A stretch of 64,000 nt of DNA from Spirometra erinaceieuropaei (lineage: Eukaryota > Platyhelminthes > Cestoda > Diphyllobothriidea > Diphyllobothriidae). Each line of letters begins with the position of its first letter. Positions within the stretch are counted from its first letter, which is position 1. The notes beneath the pieces were generated by a model, which made no database searches, was not told the origin of the DNA, and was given only the letters and a program-made list of their open reading frames with translations. The translations under genes and the position numbers were made by a program. This document shows, in pieces, positions 1-13,300 of the stretch. Location: positions 71,023 to 135,022 of the forward strand of contig CACRXP010001167.1 in assembly GCA_902702965.1 (NCBI GenBank). Reading direction: 5' to 3'.

Positions 1-1099
1 TAAGCAATAAACTATCGATGGGTGATTGGTTGGTAGAGTTTATGTAACAGCAAAAATGGTCCCTCTACCTGGCGCTACAGGTTATTTAAGAATTCCACTG
101 TCTGTTTTCCAGGTAAGATAAGTGGATGAACGTCGTTCTCATGTAACAAGCCAGAAATATCAAAAGACGTGCACATACTGACAACAGTCATGTTAAGTGC
201 AGCTGATCCCTTAGTGAGTCGTATTTTGCCTGTAGTGAAAATAACTTGTGCCACCTAATAAAACGAAAAGCTTGGCTAGCGATTATCGACTCAGAAGAAG
301 CAAATATTATGGAATGGAAAGTGACCAGTGGGTTTGGCAACACAAATCCACCTATTTGTAAACTCTTTCCGTTGCTTTTAAGGAAACCGGCTTGGTGTGA
401 AGGTTGAAGACATACACTATAGTAAAAAAGCATCAGATTTGCTTCTAAGGCATTTGATTCCCCTTAACCACACTATTCTTAAGCGAACACATGCATGTGG
501 GAGCGTGGAAACTCCTACGAATGAGTGTTCGTCCTTCTGTCTCTGCAGACAGTATATCATCGCATCCTAACGAAATGAGGCGATGTTCTCTGGGTGGTTT
601 TTTAAATTAACTTAGTTATATAACTGTGAAAACTGTAAAGGCTTAAATCACCTCCCATAAAGATGCTTTTATTGGGAGTGGATACTTTATACTTTATATC
701 CCACTATCTGAGAAGTTATTTCTTTCGCTAAACTTCCCAACTGGGAACGAAAATAAGTATAGTGTGTCCAGACGAATCTCCTTCACAGCCATTTACGCAC
801 ATTTCTGGAAACGAAGCTTTTGAGCATTGTATGTGATGCAGCTTACGACGCAGAAATAGCTCAAACACGTGAATGCCACTTTTTAAACTGTAACAGATAA
901 ACATTTTAACCACAGAATACCGATCAAGTTTAATTAAAGGTTTGGCCAACGCCCTGTACGCCAGAATTCGACTTGTCGAAGTGTTTAACTTGCAATTTTA
1001 ACGTTGTCTGATCCAAAGAACAATTACTTTATTCATATCCGGAAGTATGTGAGCTCACAACTCAACTATGAGAGCGTTTAATTTGAAAATTCTCTATGA

Positions 1100-1169
1100 T
1101 CCAGTGGTTCAGGCCCCATGACGGGAAATAAACAATGGTCATTCCAGTGGCTCTTGTCTGTGATGCTAT
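1100..1169 (+). repeat. SINE fragment in a ferlin intron
   Basis: The stretch around GGTCATTCCAGTGGCTCTTG is a diverged copy of the 3' part of the SINE seen complete at 52948-53216 (GGCCATTCCAGTCTCCCTTG there), in the same orientation. Read on the minus strand it looks deceptively like a ferlin exon. Confidence 0.65.
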
Positions 1170-1229
1170 CTGAAAGTCCAGTGCGCTGCTTTGTAAAGTC
1201 CAAAATGTATATTGATTCATAACATATAC

Positions 1230-1326
1230 CTTTACTCTCGTAGATGGTGCGAACATCAATGAGAAATTCGCCGATGAATTTCCCGGGTAATATACGAGCG
1301 ATCACTTGGGAGCGTAGGCTGAAAAC
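1230..1326 (-). CDS. Ferlin exon: C2B continuation
   Basis: With the acceptor GTGTTAG the exon starts in phase 0 and reads VFSLRSQVIARILPGKFIGE then FLIDVRTIYES. This equals the ferlin segment 'LVGSFKMDVGTVY' after the C2B core. The donor is GTATAT, leaving one base of a split codon. An alternative acceptor eight bases further in breaks the phase and was discarded. Downstream ferlin exons were not found between 1229 and position 1, so they lie outside the window. Confidence 0.85.
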
Positions 1327-4300
1327 CTAACACAAAGATGGTTGGTATTAATGTAATCCGTACATAGAATCTAGGCAGAAGTTCATGATTACTGAGCTTC
1401 CTAATTGCTCAGATAATTTCTAAAAACAAGACTCGGATGCTAGGAAGCTTCTGCAGAAAAAAAAATCAAGAGGTATTTACTTGATGTATCCCATACTTAG
1501 GAAATATTAGGGTTTCTGAAAAGTAAGATTTCACAAGTATTCAAAAGATTATGTCATCCGCGGGCCTTCCAATCGGAAAACTCTATATTAGAAAGAGCGT
1601 TATGCTATACGATAGATTTAAATGCAGCTGAGTTAAATAAACCTGAAGCATCTGTGTGATTGATTTTTGCTCACCTCTAAGATCACAAATTCATCACAGT
1701 TAAGTTGAAAACTGATTTAGAAGAAAACAACGTGGGCGCGTAACAGGTCCTCGGGTTGCCACCCACCACCAAGCCGACGGCAGGCTGTTTAACTACGCAA
1801 TGATGTGCAATAGCGTCGTTATTCTCCCAAACTTTAGCTTCTTGTTTGGTCTGCTTAGCCTTCTGTTTCTTGTTTTTTTTTCTTTTCTTTCTAGACTTCG
1901 TCTGTGCGGACGCCCTCCCTCAGGCATTCGTTTAACTGCGCATAGGTTTGGCATAGTGCCATTAGGGAATGGCCGTCTACGGAAGAATATCACGCAGGGA
2001 TGTTTGACTGACTAGTAGAATGCTATTAATTCCCTCATTTGAGCAGATGCGCGATGTTTATTGAATGAGTAATTATCGTTTGTGTTAGGAAGCCATCGAG
2101 GACGAGTTTGACGGAAAACGTGGCGTCACATTACTCATTCCTTGCAGTTGTCAAAATGCGCTATCCTTCCTAAAAGGACGCATCTAATTTTCGACTGCAT
2201 TCACATCCTTCGAACATGTGGCGGTGTAGCGGGAAGAATACTTTTGCAGTGAATAAGCGGTAAAATCAGTAAATGTCGAGGGCGAACACTGTCCGTATAT
2301 CCTTTCAGGACGGACTATTCCCACTGCAGGAACTTCAGCAATTTCTTACTCCAAAATGCCCGGTTTCTTAAAATAGCCTCGTTTTCGCCTTCGTGGAGGG
2401 AAAAGGAGTAGTCTCACACCAGCAGGTCTATTTTGAAATATTACGTGGGACAATTCAGGGTTCATAATTCTTACCTCTTCTTTCACATTTATCTTTCTAC
2501 GAGGCTAAATTAATGTTCTCACCTTGATCCGAATGATCTCGTCCATCACTGCTGGCCGCGGCATATAGTACTCGAAGGGAAAGAATTTGTTGTAGTAGGG
2601 AGTGTTTGTGTAGAGCTTAACATCCGTCTTCTGGGTCCTTCCATTTGCCGTCACCGTAACAATCGGGTTTATGTTTGTTCCCGGTAGGTTACGAGCCTCA
2701 ATAATGGTAACAGAAACCTGTAACAAATAAAGCATTGGTCAAAGTCTCGGTCATCGTGTGTGCAACAGTCGTCCAACTTTTTATGGATACAGAACTACAT
2801 CTTCGGAAGGGGAGCTGGATGGAAATTTGGTGCAATCCTCTATTATTATTCATGACTGTTTAGGTTAATTCGATTTAAAATAGTAAGTGCCTTCTTTTCA
2901 AACCGCAAATATCGGGGTTTTTAATGCCAAATGGTCTTCCAACCAAATTTCCAATTTATTTCCAGAAGGGCAAAATCAAGTGGATGCAAAATTGAGCCTC
3001 CTCTGTTTTTCACTCCGCGACCCACCGGTTTGTTTACGGTCGCAAGTATATCATATTTCAAAGTCATGCAAAATTGTGGAAGCAAGAGGGAATTGGCGGT
3101 AAACTTGTTGGCAAAGATATGAGTTTAACAATTACCGTAAAGGTTTCTGGCTTGAGAACGGTAGCTTCAGTCAGGGGCTTGAGTTTCGGATCTCTGAGAA
3201 AGTGGAAAAGAAAGGATAACCCTGCGATCAGTAATGGTTCACAGTATTGACAAATGAACCCACTGAGGGCCCAAAAGTGCGTAGTAACATTTAACACTTT
3301 GAAAATCTGAAGGTGAATTAGAATCTTATAATTCATATGTTAAAACGAGAAAGTGGGGAGGCAGTTAGAAAAATGAAGCAGTGAAGCATAATATGTGCTA
3401 AAGTAAGTGAAATATTGACTAAAACACTAAACATGCTTTCAAATAAAAAACATTTGTCAAGAGAGATTCCAATATTGACCAGCATGGAACGCGCTCCAAA
3501 TTTAATTAAAATACGGCAACACGTGAGCTATTCGTTAGGCACATTAACAATCGCCTGCACAACTCACACCCAGAAAAAATCTTAACTCATGATCTGTGCA
3601 ATGTTTCTGTTGATTTCCGGTACTTGTTATACTGCCTAGAAAGTCGGCATGGGAAATCCACTTTGCAATGTATTTAATGGGTAGTTACAAAGTCATAGAA
3701 CAAGTACCTATATCGGCCTTAAAAATTAGCCAATTTTAAACTATTTTGCACATTTTCATTTATTTTTAGTTTTATGGAGGTCCAAGAATATAAGGTCTGT
3801 TTAGTTCGAAGACAGAAGCCAGCTAAAGGTGAGAGCTGACTCATTTTGTGCACAGGCAGGTTGTGGGAAGTTGATAGTTTGCTTGTGAGTAGGAAAAAGA
3901 CGTCCGTTCGGGAGCACGTGAGTAGCGGTATGTGGTATTTTTCACTCGGGTCTGACGTACTCACCAGTATGAGCAGGTGAGTAGCGGAGTTCACACATGA
4001 GCTCAGTGTGCAGCGTATGATCATTAGGCGCAAAAGATCAGGCGCGACAAGCCACGACGAACAGCGCGTCGGCCAGCGGAATCTGGTCGTGGACGCTGGA
4101 GCGTTTGCCACAATTTCTCCAATCTACATGCCTCTGCTAAAGTAAACTCATATAAGACTTTCCATGTTCGCTTGAAGGATCTCTTAGTACTCGTTAACTA
4201 TTATTACTAATACGGACTATGCTTTGCATTGTTTAAATGCAAGTATTGGGCTAATCGTATAACCTTCCAGGTGTCTCAAAACTGCTCACTAGCCCCGCCA

Positions 4301-7300
4301 ATGAATACGTCAGATATTTTTGTCAAAGCCTAGGAATCAGCAGTCTGATAAACTAATTATTACTTACTAATATTAACCCTGCCTTTTACGCCATAATACC
4401 CAAGTTTGTGATTCATTATTCACGGACCTAAAATCCCTTCTGTTTTCCTAAAAACAACTTGATTTATCCCCTCCGACCGCCGCATGAGCTCTCCGAGCGG
4501 GGACGTGTGTTGCGTTAGTACGCAGGTGCCTCAAAATCACTTACTTCACTTGCATTAAAGTCCGTTCATGAAGGCAATCATGGGCATAGCAACTTTGTTC
4601 AGGGCGGCCTACATTAAAGAATCGCCTGGCGCGACAGCATGAAAGTGCCCCGACAGACTTATACGATGTTATCATTGCGTTTTACGAGTCTGATCATTTA
4701 CAGTCACCTGATACGGCATTTGAGCTTATTTAATCTCACGATTACCATCTGCTAAATGACCTGTTGTGCACACGAAGCATTTGAATACAACGGAATCTGC
4801 TTTAGTACATTGGCAACGGCATTATGAGCTAAGGGTCATATGCAGACGGACAGTGTGGGCTTTTGAGGGTTGTAGCAGGTACGATGAGTCAAAATCTGAC
4901 AAAATTGCATTCCAATTACAAAAACACTATGTGCATCCAATAACACTACGTACGTAAGCGAAAATGAACAACGGAAAGTGCTTGAGGAACGGAAGTCTTG
5001 TGCTTCATAAACACACCATGCAAGCTGAACTAGCTGTGACCATGTGAGGTGTTTAGTCAGTCAAGAACTACAATGGTAGAACATCCAAACTGCCAACAGA
5101 TAATCTTCTGATGGTGTGGATTTTACCTTCGAAAAGTCGGCGGTTAACTTTAGTGTGCAGTTTCATTTCAGGTTAAATTTGTAATAGTCACCGCTAGTTA
5201 CTTGCACATAAGAGCAAGTGCGTTTTCCGAAGGTGCAGGGAAAACGGACATTAGCATTTGCAGAAATGTGCCAAGTGTTCCCACTCCTGAAAATAATAGT
5301 ATGGCTGAAATTAAATTAGGGATGGGAATTTTCCTTAATATTTTCTGTGGGTTTGATGCATGCGGAATAAATTGGCACCACAGTCGGGTGCTCAACGCGC
5401 CCAACTTAGGGCGTAATTATGAGCCATCATGTTTCCGAATGTGGAAGCATTCTCTGTGTATGTTGAAGCACAGTCACATAATGCCTTACTCCAGGTCCAC
5501 CCGAAACTACGAAGAGTGAATACTCTCAAGCATGTTCCATTTCCTAAGGATTACTGTTTTCCTATTTTTGAGCAGGGTTTGACATTGCACCATCCTGAGT
5601 AAGAGACAGAGAAGTTAGTCGACTGAGAATGTGTACAGAGAACTGGTACGCTTCCTCATCCATTCTAACCCACTGTCTCCGTGCTTCTAGTTGCCTCTAT
5701 GATGTTTACTTGGTGTCAATGTTATCTGATGAGGAAGTGGGTATTGCTAGTTAGACAATCTCCTATTTATTTATCTTTTCTGATTGTTTTTTAGCATTTG
5801 TCAAAAACAACCTCCGGCAAATAACGTAATTAATATAAGCACAAATCCAGCGTGCGCATAATCATGCTGAACGAACTGTAACTCCAGATACTCGTTGTTT
5901 TCTATGGGATCGGAGCTTAGCATCAATAAGTTTAACAGTATAAAGTCGTCGTTATTGAGGATCTGGTAAAGAGTTGTATTTGGTGCTGCTGCTCCAACGG
6001 CAGCAGAACTGTTTTTACGGACCAAGCGTAAATTTTACAGAGCGTGAGGACGACTAAGTCTTTCTAGAAAATGCACTTCACTGAAGAATCCTAGCCGGTA
6101 AGATGTAGTTATGTAGTCACACCTGATGGACACGATGTTGTTGAAGTCGGGGTTAGGGGTTAAGGCTACGGGTTATGGTTAGCGGTTACGACTAGGGGTT
6201 AGGCTTAGGGGTTAGAGTTGGGGATTAGGGTTGGTGTTAGGGCAATTATTTATCAGCCACTAAAAATACAGCCGCGCATTCTGAATAGTTTTTTTGCATA
6301 CAATTACTTAACTTCGTAAACTGTGTTGCCCGGCCCCACCTGTGAAAAGCCCTATTACCAACGGTCTCGTTTTGCAGGTGGCTGTGGTGTGTTTACTTTA
6401 GGTGGGGCTACGTAACTAAATCTGACCTCCTAGTTATTATAAGTACGTTTGAAATGCTGAAGATTGATATGTCATGTTATCGTGTATCACATTGATTTCT
6501 CGTGTGGTAGTACAGACAAAGCAAAGAAGGCTCATTTTCATCGCACTTAGCCATGCCAAATACAAAATTTCCAATGCTGTCCCACTGAGCCGCGGTTTCA
6601 CGCCCTGTTACCTGCGATCTAAAATATTTGAAGCCAAGTGACAGTGGCGCCCAACGGTTATGCGGAATGTGGGTGTCGAGTTTACCCATCAAAGTTCAAA
6701 CTGACACCGTATCATGTGGCTATTCAACGAATAGCAATCGGTAACGGACGAATGAAGACTGACTCATGCCATTGCGAGTCCGTTATTAGTTGAGTGCTTT
6801 GTCATGTGACCCATAGACTCATACCCGCCGACCGCGATCGGAAGTACTGAAGGTCGCATGGATGTGTTGTTTACTGATCTGGGTAGATTACCAGAAATAA
6901 TTCACCCATTCGGTTTGCTTTCGAGTCCCCACTCTCAGACCAGGCGTGTCGCCACCAGTTCCAGCGTTGATCTTAAACTTTTTGTCGTGACTGAAATGAG
7001 GACGTTCCGATAATAACTGGTCTGCATAAAAGATATGACAGAAAAATTAAAGGCTTACAAAATTACATTGTACTTGTCTAGAAGCTGTGTCCACAAGACA
7101 TCAATCCGACTTCAACATGTTCGAAATTGGCGGACTGAACTAGTAGACTTTCAAAAGTATCATTGGTTTGTTTTTCGCAAGCATTTGTCTATCAGCGTGC
7201 TTATTTATAGAAGCCGGTTATAAGGATCAGTTAACAGTTTCCAAAGAACTGTGCTCAGTCCAATTACCAGTCGGCGTGACTCGAAAGGGTACAAATAAAT

Positions 7301-10300
7301 TATGGGACAGAAAGACCGACTCAACGCGGATGTACTGCATACTTCCTTCACCATAATGTGTCTACTGCGCCTTAAACTACCAAGAATCACTAAAAGACGT
7401 GGTTTGAAAGACTGACAACGGAGGAGAAAATTCAGTCCTCCTCCAGACTGAGGTTCATGTTGCAGTGGTTCGTGTGCAGTACGGTCAATTACGCGATCCT
7501 ACGGGACTCCCAAGATCCTTTTATGCGAATTCTGTTCGTGCGTGTGTGTGTGGAGGCTTACACGTGCATGATGCGCGTAGATGCGTCGTATTGTCCCACC
7601 TACTATCGGAATTACAATCACTTCACTAATTTTGCCCTCATCTGACCATTCGAACAGGGTGAGTATGGGAAGAGAGAGCGGGGCAAGTGTAGTGTGTGCC
7701 TCCTTCATCATTAAATACTTCACCCGTATGCTGCCAATCAACCCTCATAATAATAGTGTTTCTCGTGGCCTGGAACTGATAAACGCTGCTCTGTTTAATG
7801 TAGATAAATGGGAAAGTCTGGTGCGTAAACTCATGTAAGCATCAAATTCACGTCTCTGTCTCTCACGTAAAATATACTTTTCGCGAAAAAAAACAACGCG
7901 TAAGATTCCAAAACAACCATTTCTCCATATAAGGTAACAAAGTTTCTCACCTCCGAATGGGAGCTGAAAGCACAGAGGAATGCTCTGATTGAATGTCTCC
8001 CATGTCGACCCCCGTTCCGGCGGCCTGCATGTCAAAGAGTTCAGCAAAGTTGCTATCCCCTCTGGAATGGAAGCATAGGCAGCAAGTGTCATGATTAATT
8101 ATAGGGGGTGGTACGTAATGAAAAGAGCGGGCAAAATGAGTTCAGCGCTTTCAAAGACACTGAGGTTACGAAACTTTTGCTACCAGTCGATTAATGTTTT
8201 TTTAAATAAAAAATGAGGGAGCCTTTTTATTACATTGTAAAACACAGCAGAAAGTCCTTATATTTTCCATGTTCGTACTCATGTTACTGCCCGAACGTTA
8301 TCACTCCCGAGACGAGTTCTTTCCAAGAGCTAACTTCTGTGCCCAAGTTCCCTAAGAGACTTTCGCGGTCATTTATACCTCATGATTGATGTTGTCCAGT
8401 AACATTCCCATAGGTTCAACGTTTAAAGTAACTAACAAAAAAAATTAATGGAAAATTCAAACATTATCAAAAGTGCATATTCAAAAACACATACTCAAAT
8501 TCTTCCTCTGCAACTTCTTCATCCTCGTACTCGTCAGTGGATTTCCCAGCCTTGTGCAAATCCGCGAAGGGCTGGGCAAACTTTTCACTGTCAAGGCCCT
8601 CTTCACCCTTATCTGGCGGTCTGTAGTACAAATCAAATGAGAGCGAAACCTAAAATGTTGCAGAAAAATGAAGGCAAAGGTCAGCGTTAACATGAGCGCA
8701 AATGTCGTGGGGTGTACTGTGTGGCCCAGAGCGGGGTAGTTCATTTGATGGGTTAGAGATTCGCACCGAATACTCGGGTCCCTGTTGGAGCCAAGCTGCC
8801 TCTGCGAGGCTGTGGCGGAATCAGCTGTCACATCATGGCAACCGCTTCAAAGGGCAGGTGAAACTGGAATAAGAACATTCACAGTGTTACAAAAACGTCA
8901 GTAATTTTTTTATGAAGCCTGGTCCCTTTATGCCGGAAAAACCGGTCGTACAGCGGTGCAGATAAAGACTGTGACTTTTCTTATCGTCAAACTTCTGGGC
9001 ATTATGCTGCCATTGGAACACGACTAGATAAGGAATAAAAAACAGACAGTATGCAAGCCATCATCGCGATAATTCAAATGGCCAACAAGCCATCTTCTCC
9101 ATGACAACCAGAATAGCATTTAACGTTTAATAGCCCACTGTTCACCCCTTGTTAAACGTGCTGTAGGTGATCTGGATCCCATCCATCGTGGAGTTGGCGT
9201 AAACAAGAAACTACACTTATTCATCTAATTGAAGAATAAAGTACGCATTTAACACAGATTTGGTATGCGATATGCGTTCTCATTTAGGCCATTCACAGTC
9301 AGCTGACCGGAACGAGGACTAGACCCAGTGAACTCTCGCCATATGTCCCTTTTTAACACTCAATCAACGCCCAGAGGTTACATCAACCTGCCTAAACCCA
9401 CCACAGCACGAACACAGAAGCGATGCTGGTACAAACGACATCGGTTAACAGTTCCCCCTATCCTTACCGATAGCGCAAATATATACCTGGTTGGACACCA
9501 ACGTATCCAACACAGCATCATAAGAAATAACACTGGATGCATAGCTAAAAACCTAAACCTGGTCCTTGAGGAGCGTAAACGTACTGCTTACCGTTTGAAG
9601 GGGTTTGAATTTAAATTTAACTATCCTCGTGGATCGCTTTCTGCGAAGCACATATCTTGTTCCGACTATGTAGAAACTTAGTACAAGATAAGCAAATAGG
9701 AGCAGTAAGTTACCGTTGCGTATAAAGATTATTTTGTAAAATCGGTTGCCCCTGTCACACATGAAGCCTGGATTACATCTTTGCCCTGGATATATTTTTC
9801 GAGCCCTATCTCTTTAACATTACCACACCTATCATCTAGCCTCTAGGAACTGCAATCGTTTACTAAGGTGACTCATGTGAAATAAGCAGCTTATTCAGTC
9901 ATGAGACATGAACTAAGAGACGAAAACAAACCACCAGCCTCCACGCTCAAATTAAGCACGATACTCTGCAGATGAACTGTCAAAACTCCGCCTGACAGTC
10001 GAACAAATTAATCGATGCTCCCTCTTTTTGACTCTTCAACTGAGGACAATCTTAGTCATAACAACTGTTTTATAACAGCCCTCATGCTTGCCCTCTGTTC
10101 TAACTCTGCCCGGAAGCCTCGCTTCGCACAGCCAACTGATGCACACACTAGTCAGCTGGTTACCAAGTGAGCTCTTCCATCCTGTCTCTTGTTGGGACTT
10201 TTTGGCCGAACGCACGCCCACTACATCGGTGCTGCCTTGAGGAATAAGAAGGCATACTTCCGGTCCAGCTTTGGAAATTGGTCAGAGTACTGATCATATT

Positions 10301-13300
10301 CAATAATGGCCAGTTCGATTTCTCATCGTAGAATGATGGAATAGTTCAGACGGTCAGTGACAGATACTCTGGACTTTGGTCACTATATCTAGTAGGATAA
10401 ATAAATGCGCAAAGACCTTTCTCTCACAAAAACCTTATCTTGAAGTTTTTTTCATGGAGACAGGCAGTATGTTTTGATGAAAACGCTTATTTATATAAAT
10501 CCGGGTTATTTCGAACTCGTATAAAAACCCCAACATTGAAAGATTATTTTCGCATTTTTTGTAAGCGACTATTAGCTGTAATGAAGACAGTTCAAGTGGA
10601 CGGAATTCGCTGACTTGAAAGTAATTTTTAGTCAAAGTCAATCTGGCTATGCAAGACGTCAATAACCATTTTTTCTTCAAAATACCGCAGCTCCTTTGCT
10701 TTGATGGTTAAGGTCTGTAAATCTCAGTGGTGTTCATCCCTGAAACACAGTAATGTCAGAAGGAAACTATTGTTTGTTCACACCAGACATTTCCAAAAAT
10801 AAAAAATTGCTAGGAGTAACCACAAATCGGCACGACATAGGCTTGCGAAAATGCTCGCCATATATCTGGTAAAATAGTCTTGTATAGTTTAGGCGCGATC
10901 AGTAAGTAGGAGGGAAACAGAGTGGTCACTGCGCTAGGCGTTTTGGAAACATATTGCATTTATAGGGTTACATTGCAAAGCATATCTAATAATAGAACAG
11001 AGTCTACAATGAAGCGCGAATGTCGATTATGAGTTCAAGACAAACGATGCATTTTCCCTAGAGGCACAAACTTTTTTGATATCAGTCAAGCAGCCGCACG
11101 CGCGGAGAAGTGCCGTCGTTTATCTATTTGATCTGACATTGGAAAATGATAAGAGCTATGAGCATAAGTGTGAGAATTACAATACGAGACAGTTTTTAAG
11201 CAAAAAATTATCGAAAAACGATTATTCTTCTGTTTTGCTTTATCACGTTCGCCCTAATTTAATTATTAATTCATATTGACCCAGCTGTGAAAACCTGGGC
11301 GCCTCGGTGGGATTCGAACCCACGCAGTTAAGGTAAGGCTTCAGTACAGCCAACACTCTAACCACCTGAACTATGAGGCCACGCGGACGACGCGAGTTCA
11401 GTAACATTTGTGTCAAGTTTAATTATTAAGTCCGTTGTGTGCACATGCATCATGTCTTTCTATTGAGTAAATTTATTTAGTCGACACAAATTTTCATGTA
11501 CCAAGCGCTACTGCTTTTCCCCAAGACTTAGTACATAAGGACGATATAGTACTACCTCCGATTTTCATGCGCTTTCTCGAATGTAATTTTATTCCGTCTA
11601 CCTGACCACTTTTTTTCCGCGCGTAGAGGAAATTTTCGAGTTCTTGTGAATTTGTTCGAGAATTTCGACCTGTTCCTTCCCTTTTAATACTTATTGTTCT
11701 TGTACTGCTTGCTGTGGCAGTTGTTGGAAGATAATCTGAAGGGTTTTTGCAATAGACACCAGACTCCGCTGTTTAAAATTCCAGCCTTTATTAATGTTGG
11801 AACCTGGCCCTTTGAGTCTCCCTAAAAATTTCCTAGAGAAACCTAAAGGGGCACAGCCTGTGATCGATCTCATGAAACGTTAACCGGGAGTCTGAAATAA
11901 GTTTTCGGTAAGATGATAATTGGTAGCCGTGCCCACAGACTCCACAATGGTATCTACTGGATCGATTTCAGTAGCTGTAATTGCGTTTTCATTATGCTTC
12001 TAAATTCACGCGCACGCTGTATTACCTGTATCAGATTCATTTTATTGGTACTATCCTGGGCAGATTTGCACCGTTAACGATGACAATGAGGCTTACCCTA
12101 TGTCAAATTTCATTAGAGGAGGTAGTTGGCAACCGTGCCCACATAATCCACAATTGTACCTACTGGCTTGATTTCAGTAGCTATGATTACGTTCTCATTA
12201 TGCTCCTAAGTTTGCATGCGTGCTTTATTACCTGTACTAGATTCATTGTGGATGTACTGTCCTGGTCACCGTTAACGATGACAATGAGGCTTTCCCTACA
12301 TCAACTTTCATAAGAAGATGTAGCTCTTGACTGCCTTATTCATTGTACAGGTACTATCTTGAGCGGATTGGCCCCGGTAACGATGACAATGAGGCTTACC
12401 CTTTATCAACTTCATTAGCAGAGGTAGCTTTCGACTGCCTCATTATTTGCGGATTTTCTCTTCCGCCCAAACCAATTTTTTGCATAAAAGTCTTACCCGG
12501 CTTGCGTTGTGGCGTTCCGCGTGCGCTGCCTGACTCTCGTGTTCTTCTGTCCATTATGTTGGATGGGGTTTTATCGCACACACTGCGGAATGACCTTCGG
12601 ACCAGTTGCCTTCTTTACATTGGTTTTTCGCATTCACTTGCTTTTCTTTCCAATCTGAGGCTAGGATGCATTTATTCCGCACACCGTTCAAAGTCTCCTT
12701 GCTAATTTCCATACCTTCCTTGTATTTTTCACCTATTCTAAATTAGGCTTCCACTTTACTAGGATCGTCAATTCCTAGCATATACTACAATCGCCAATTA
12801 CCCGTCCACTCAATTGTCCCACCCGTATAGCCCCTATTACCACCGGTCCCGATTGACAGGCAGCTTTGAGTTTGCGGTGTCAGGAGGGCTACCAACTATC
12901 ATCTAACCGAGTTTTCTATTAGGAAGAATTACTTGAGTTGGGACTGCAATGTTGACTTTCTTCCAGCGTAATCACGTATTATTTTGGACACACAAGGATG
13001 TTTCCTTCTGAATGTACTTCTTTTTGGCCGCTTGCGAAACAACCGCAACCTGTGAAAAGTGGCTGCATTTTTCAGCCAGAGTCAAAGGCACCCCCGAGCA
13101 CTTCCGGTGAAATTATGTTTATGCAGGCTAGATTTTTATGCTGTCATCACATATAAACAGCAATCTCGATTAGGAGAGTACAAGGAGACACGGGGAATTC
13201 AGTTTCATGTTTGCAAAGCGATCTGTATAACTTACATTTGTCACCATTTTGTTTGAATCCACGAGAAATTCCTCCAAGTTCAGGGCTTGCTTTTTTATAA

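Larger units (their letters stand above)
1327..7950. other. Ferlin introns without recognised genes, apart from the exons listed
   Basis: Intronic DNA between the C2B and linker exons. The longest open frame (3719-4111, minus, 130 codons) has no recognisable domain and no flanking splice signals that join to ferlin in phase. The TTAGGG-like array and its 3' module at 6148-6425 are listed separately. Confidence 0.6.

Noticed and set aside
1078..1169. Minus-strand segment DSITDKSHWNDHCLF considered as the next ferlin exon
   Set aside because: The phase fits, but the DNA is a diverged copy of the SINE tail seen at 53150-53205, and no good donor follows.
3719..4111. 130-codon minus-strand open frame
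   Set aside because: It lies in a ferlin intron, has no recognisable domain, and no start or splice context supports it.
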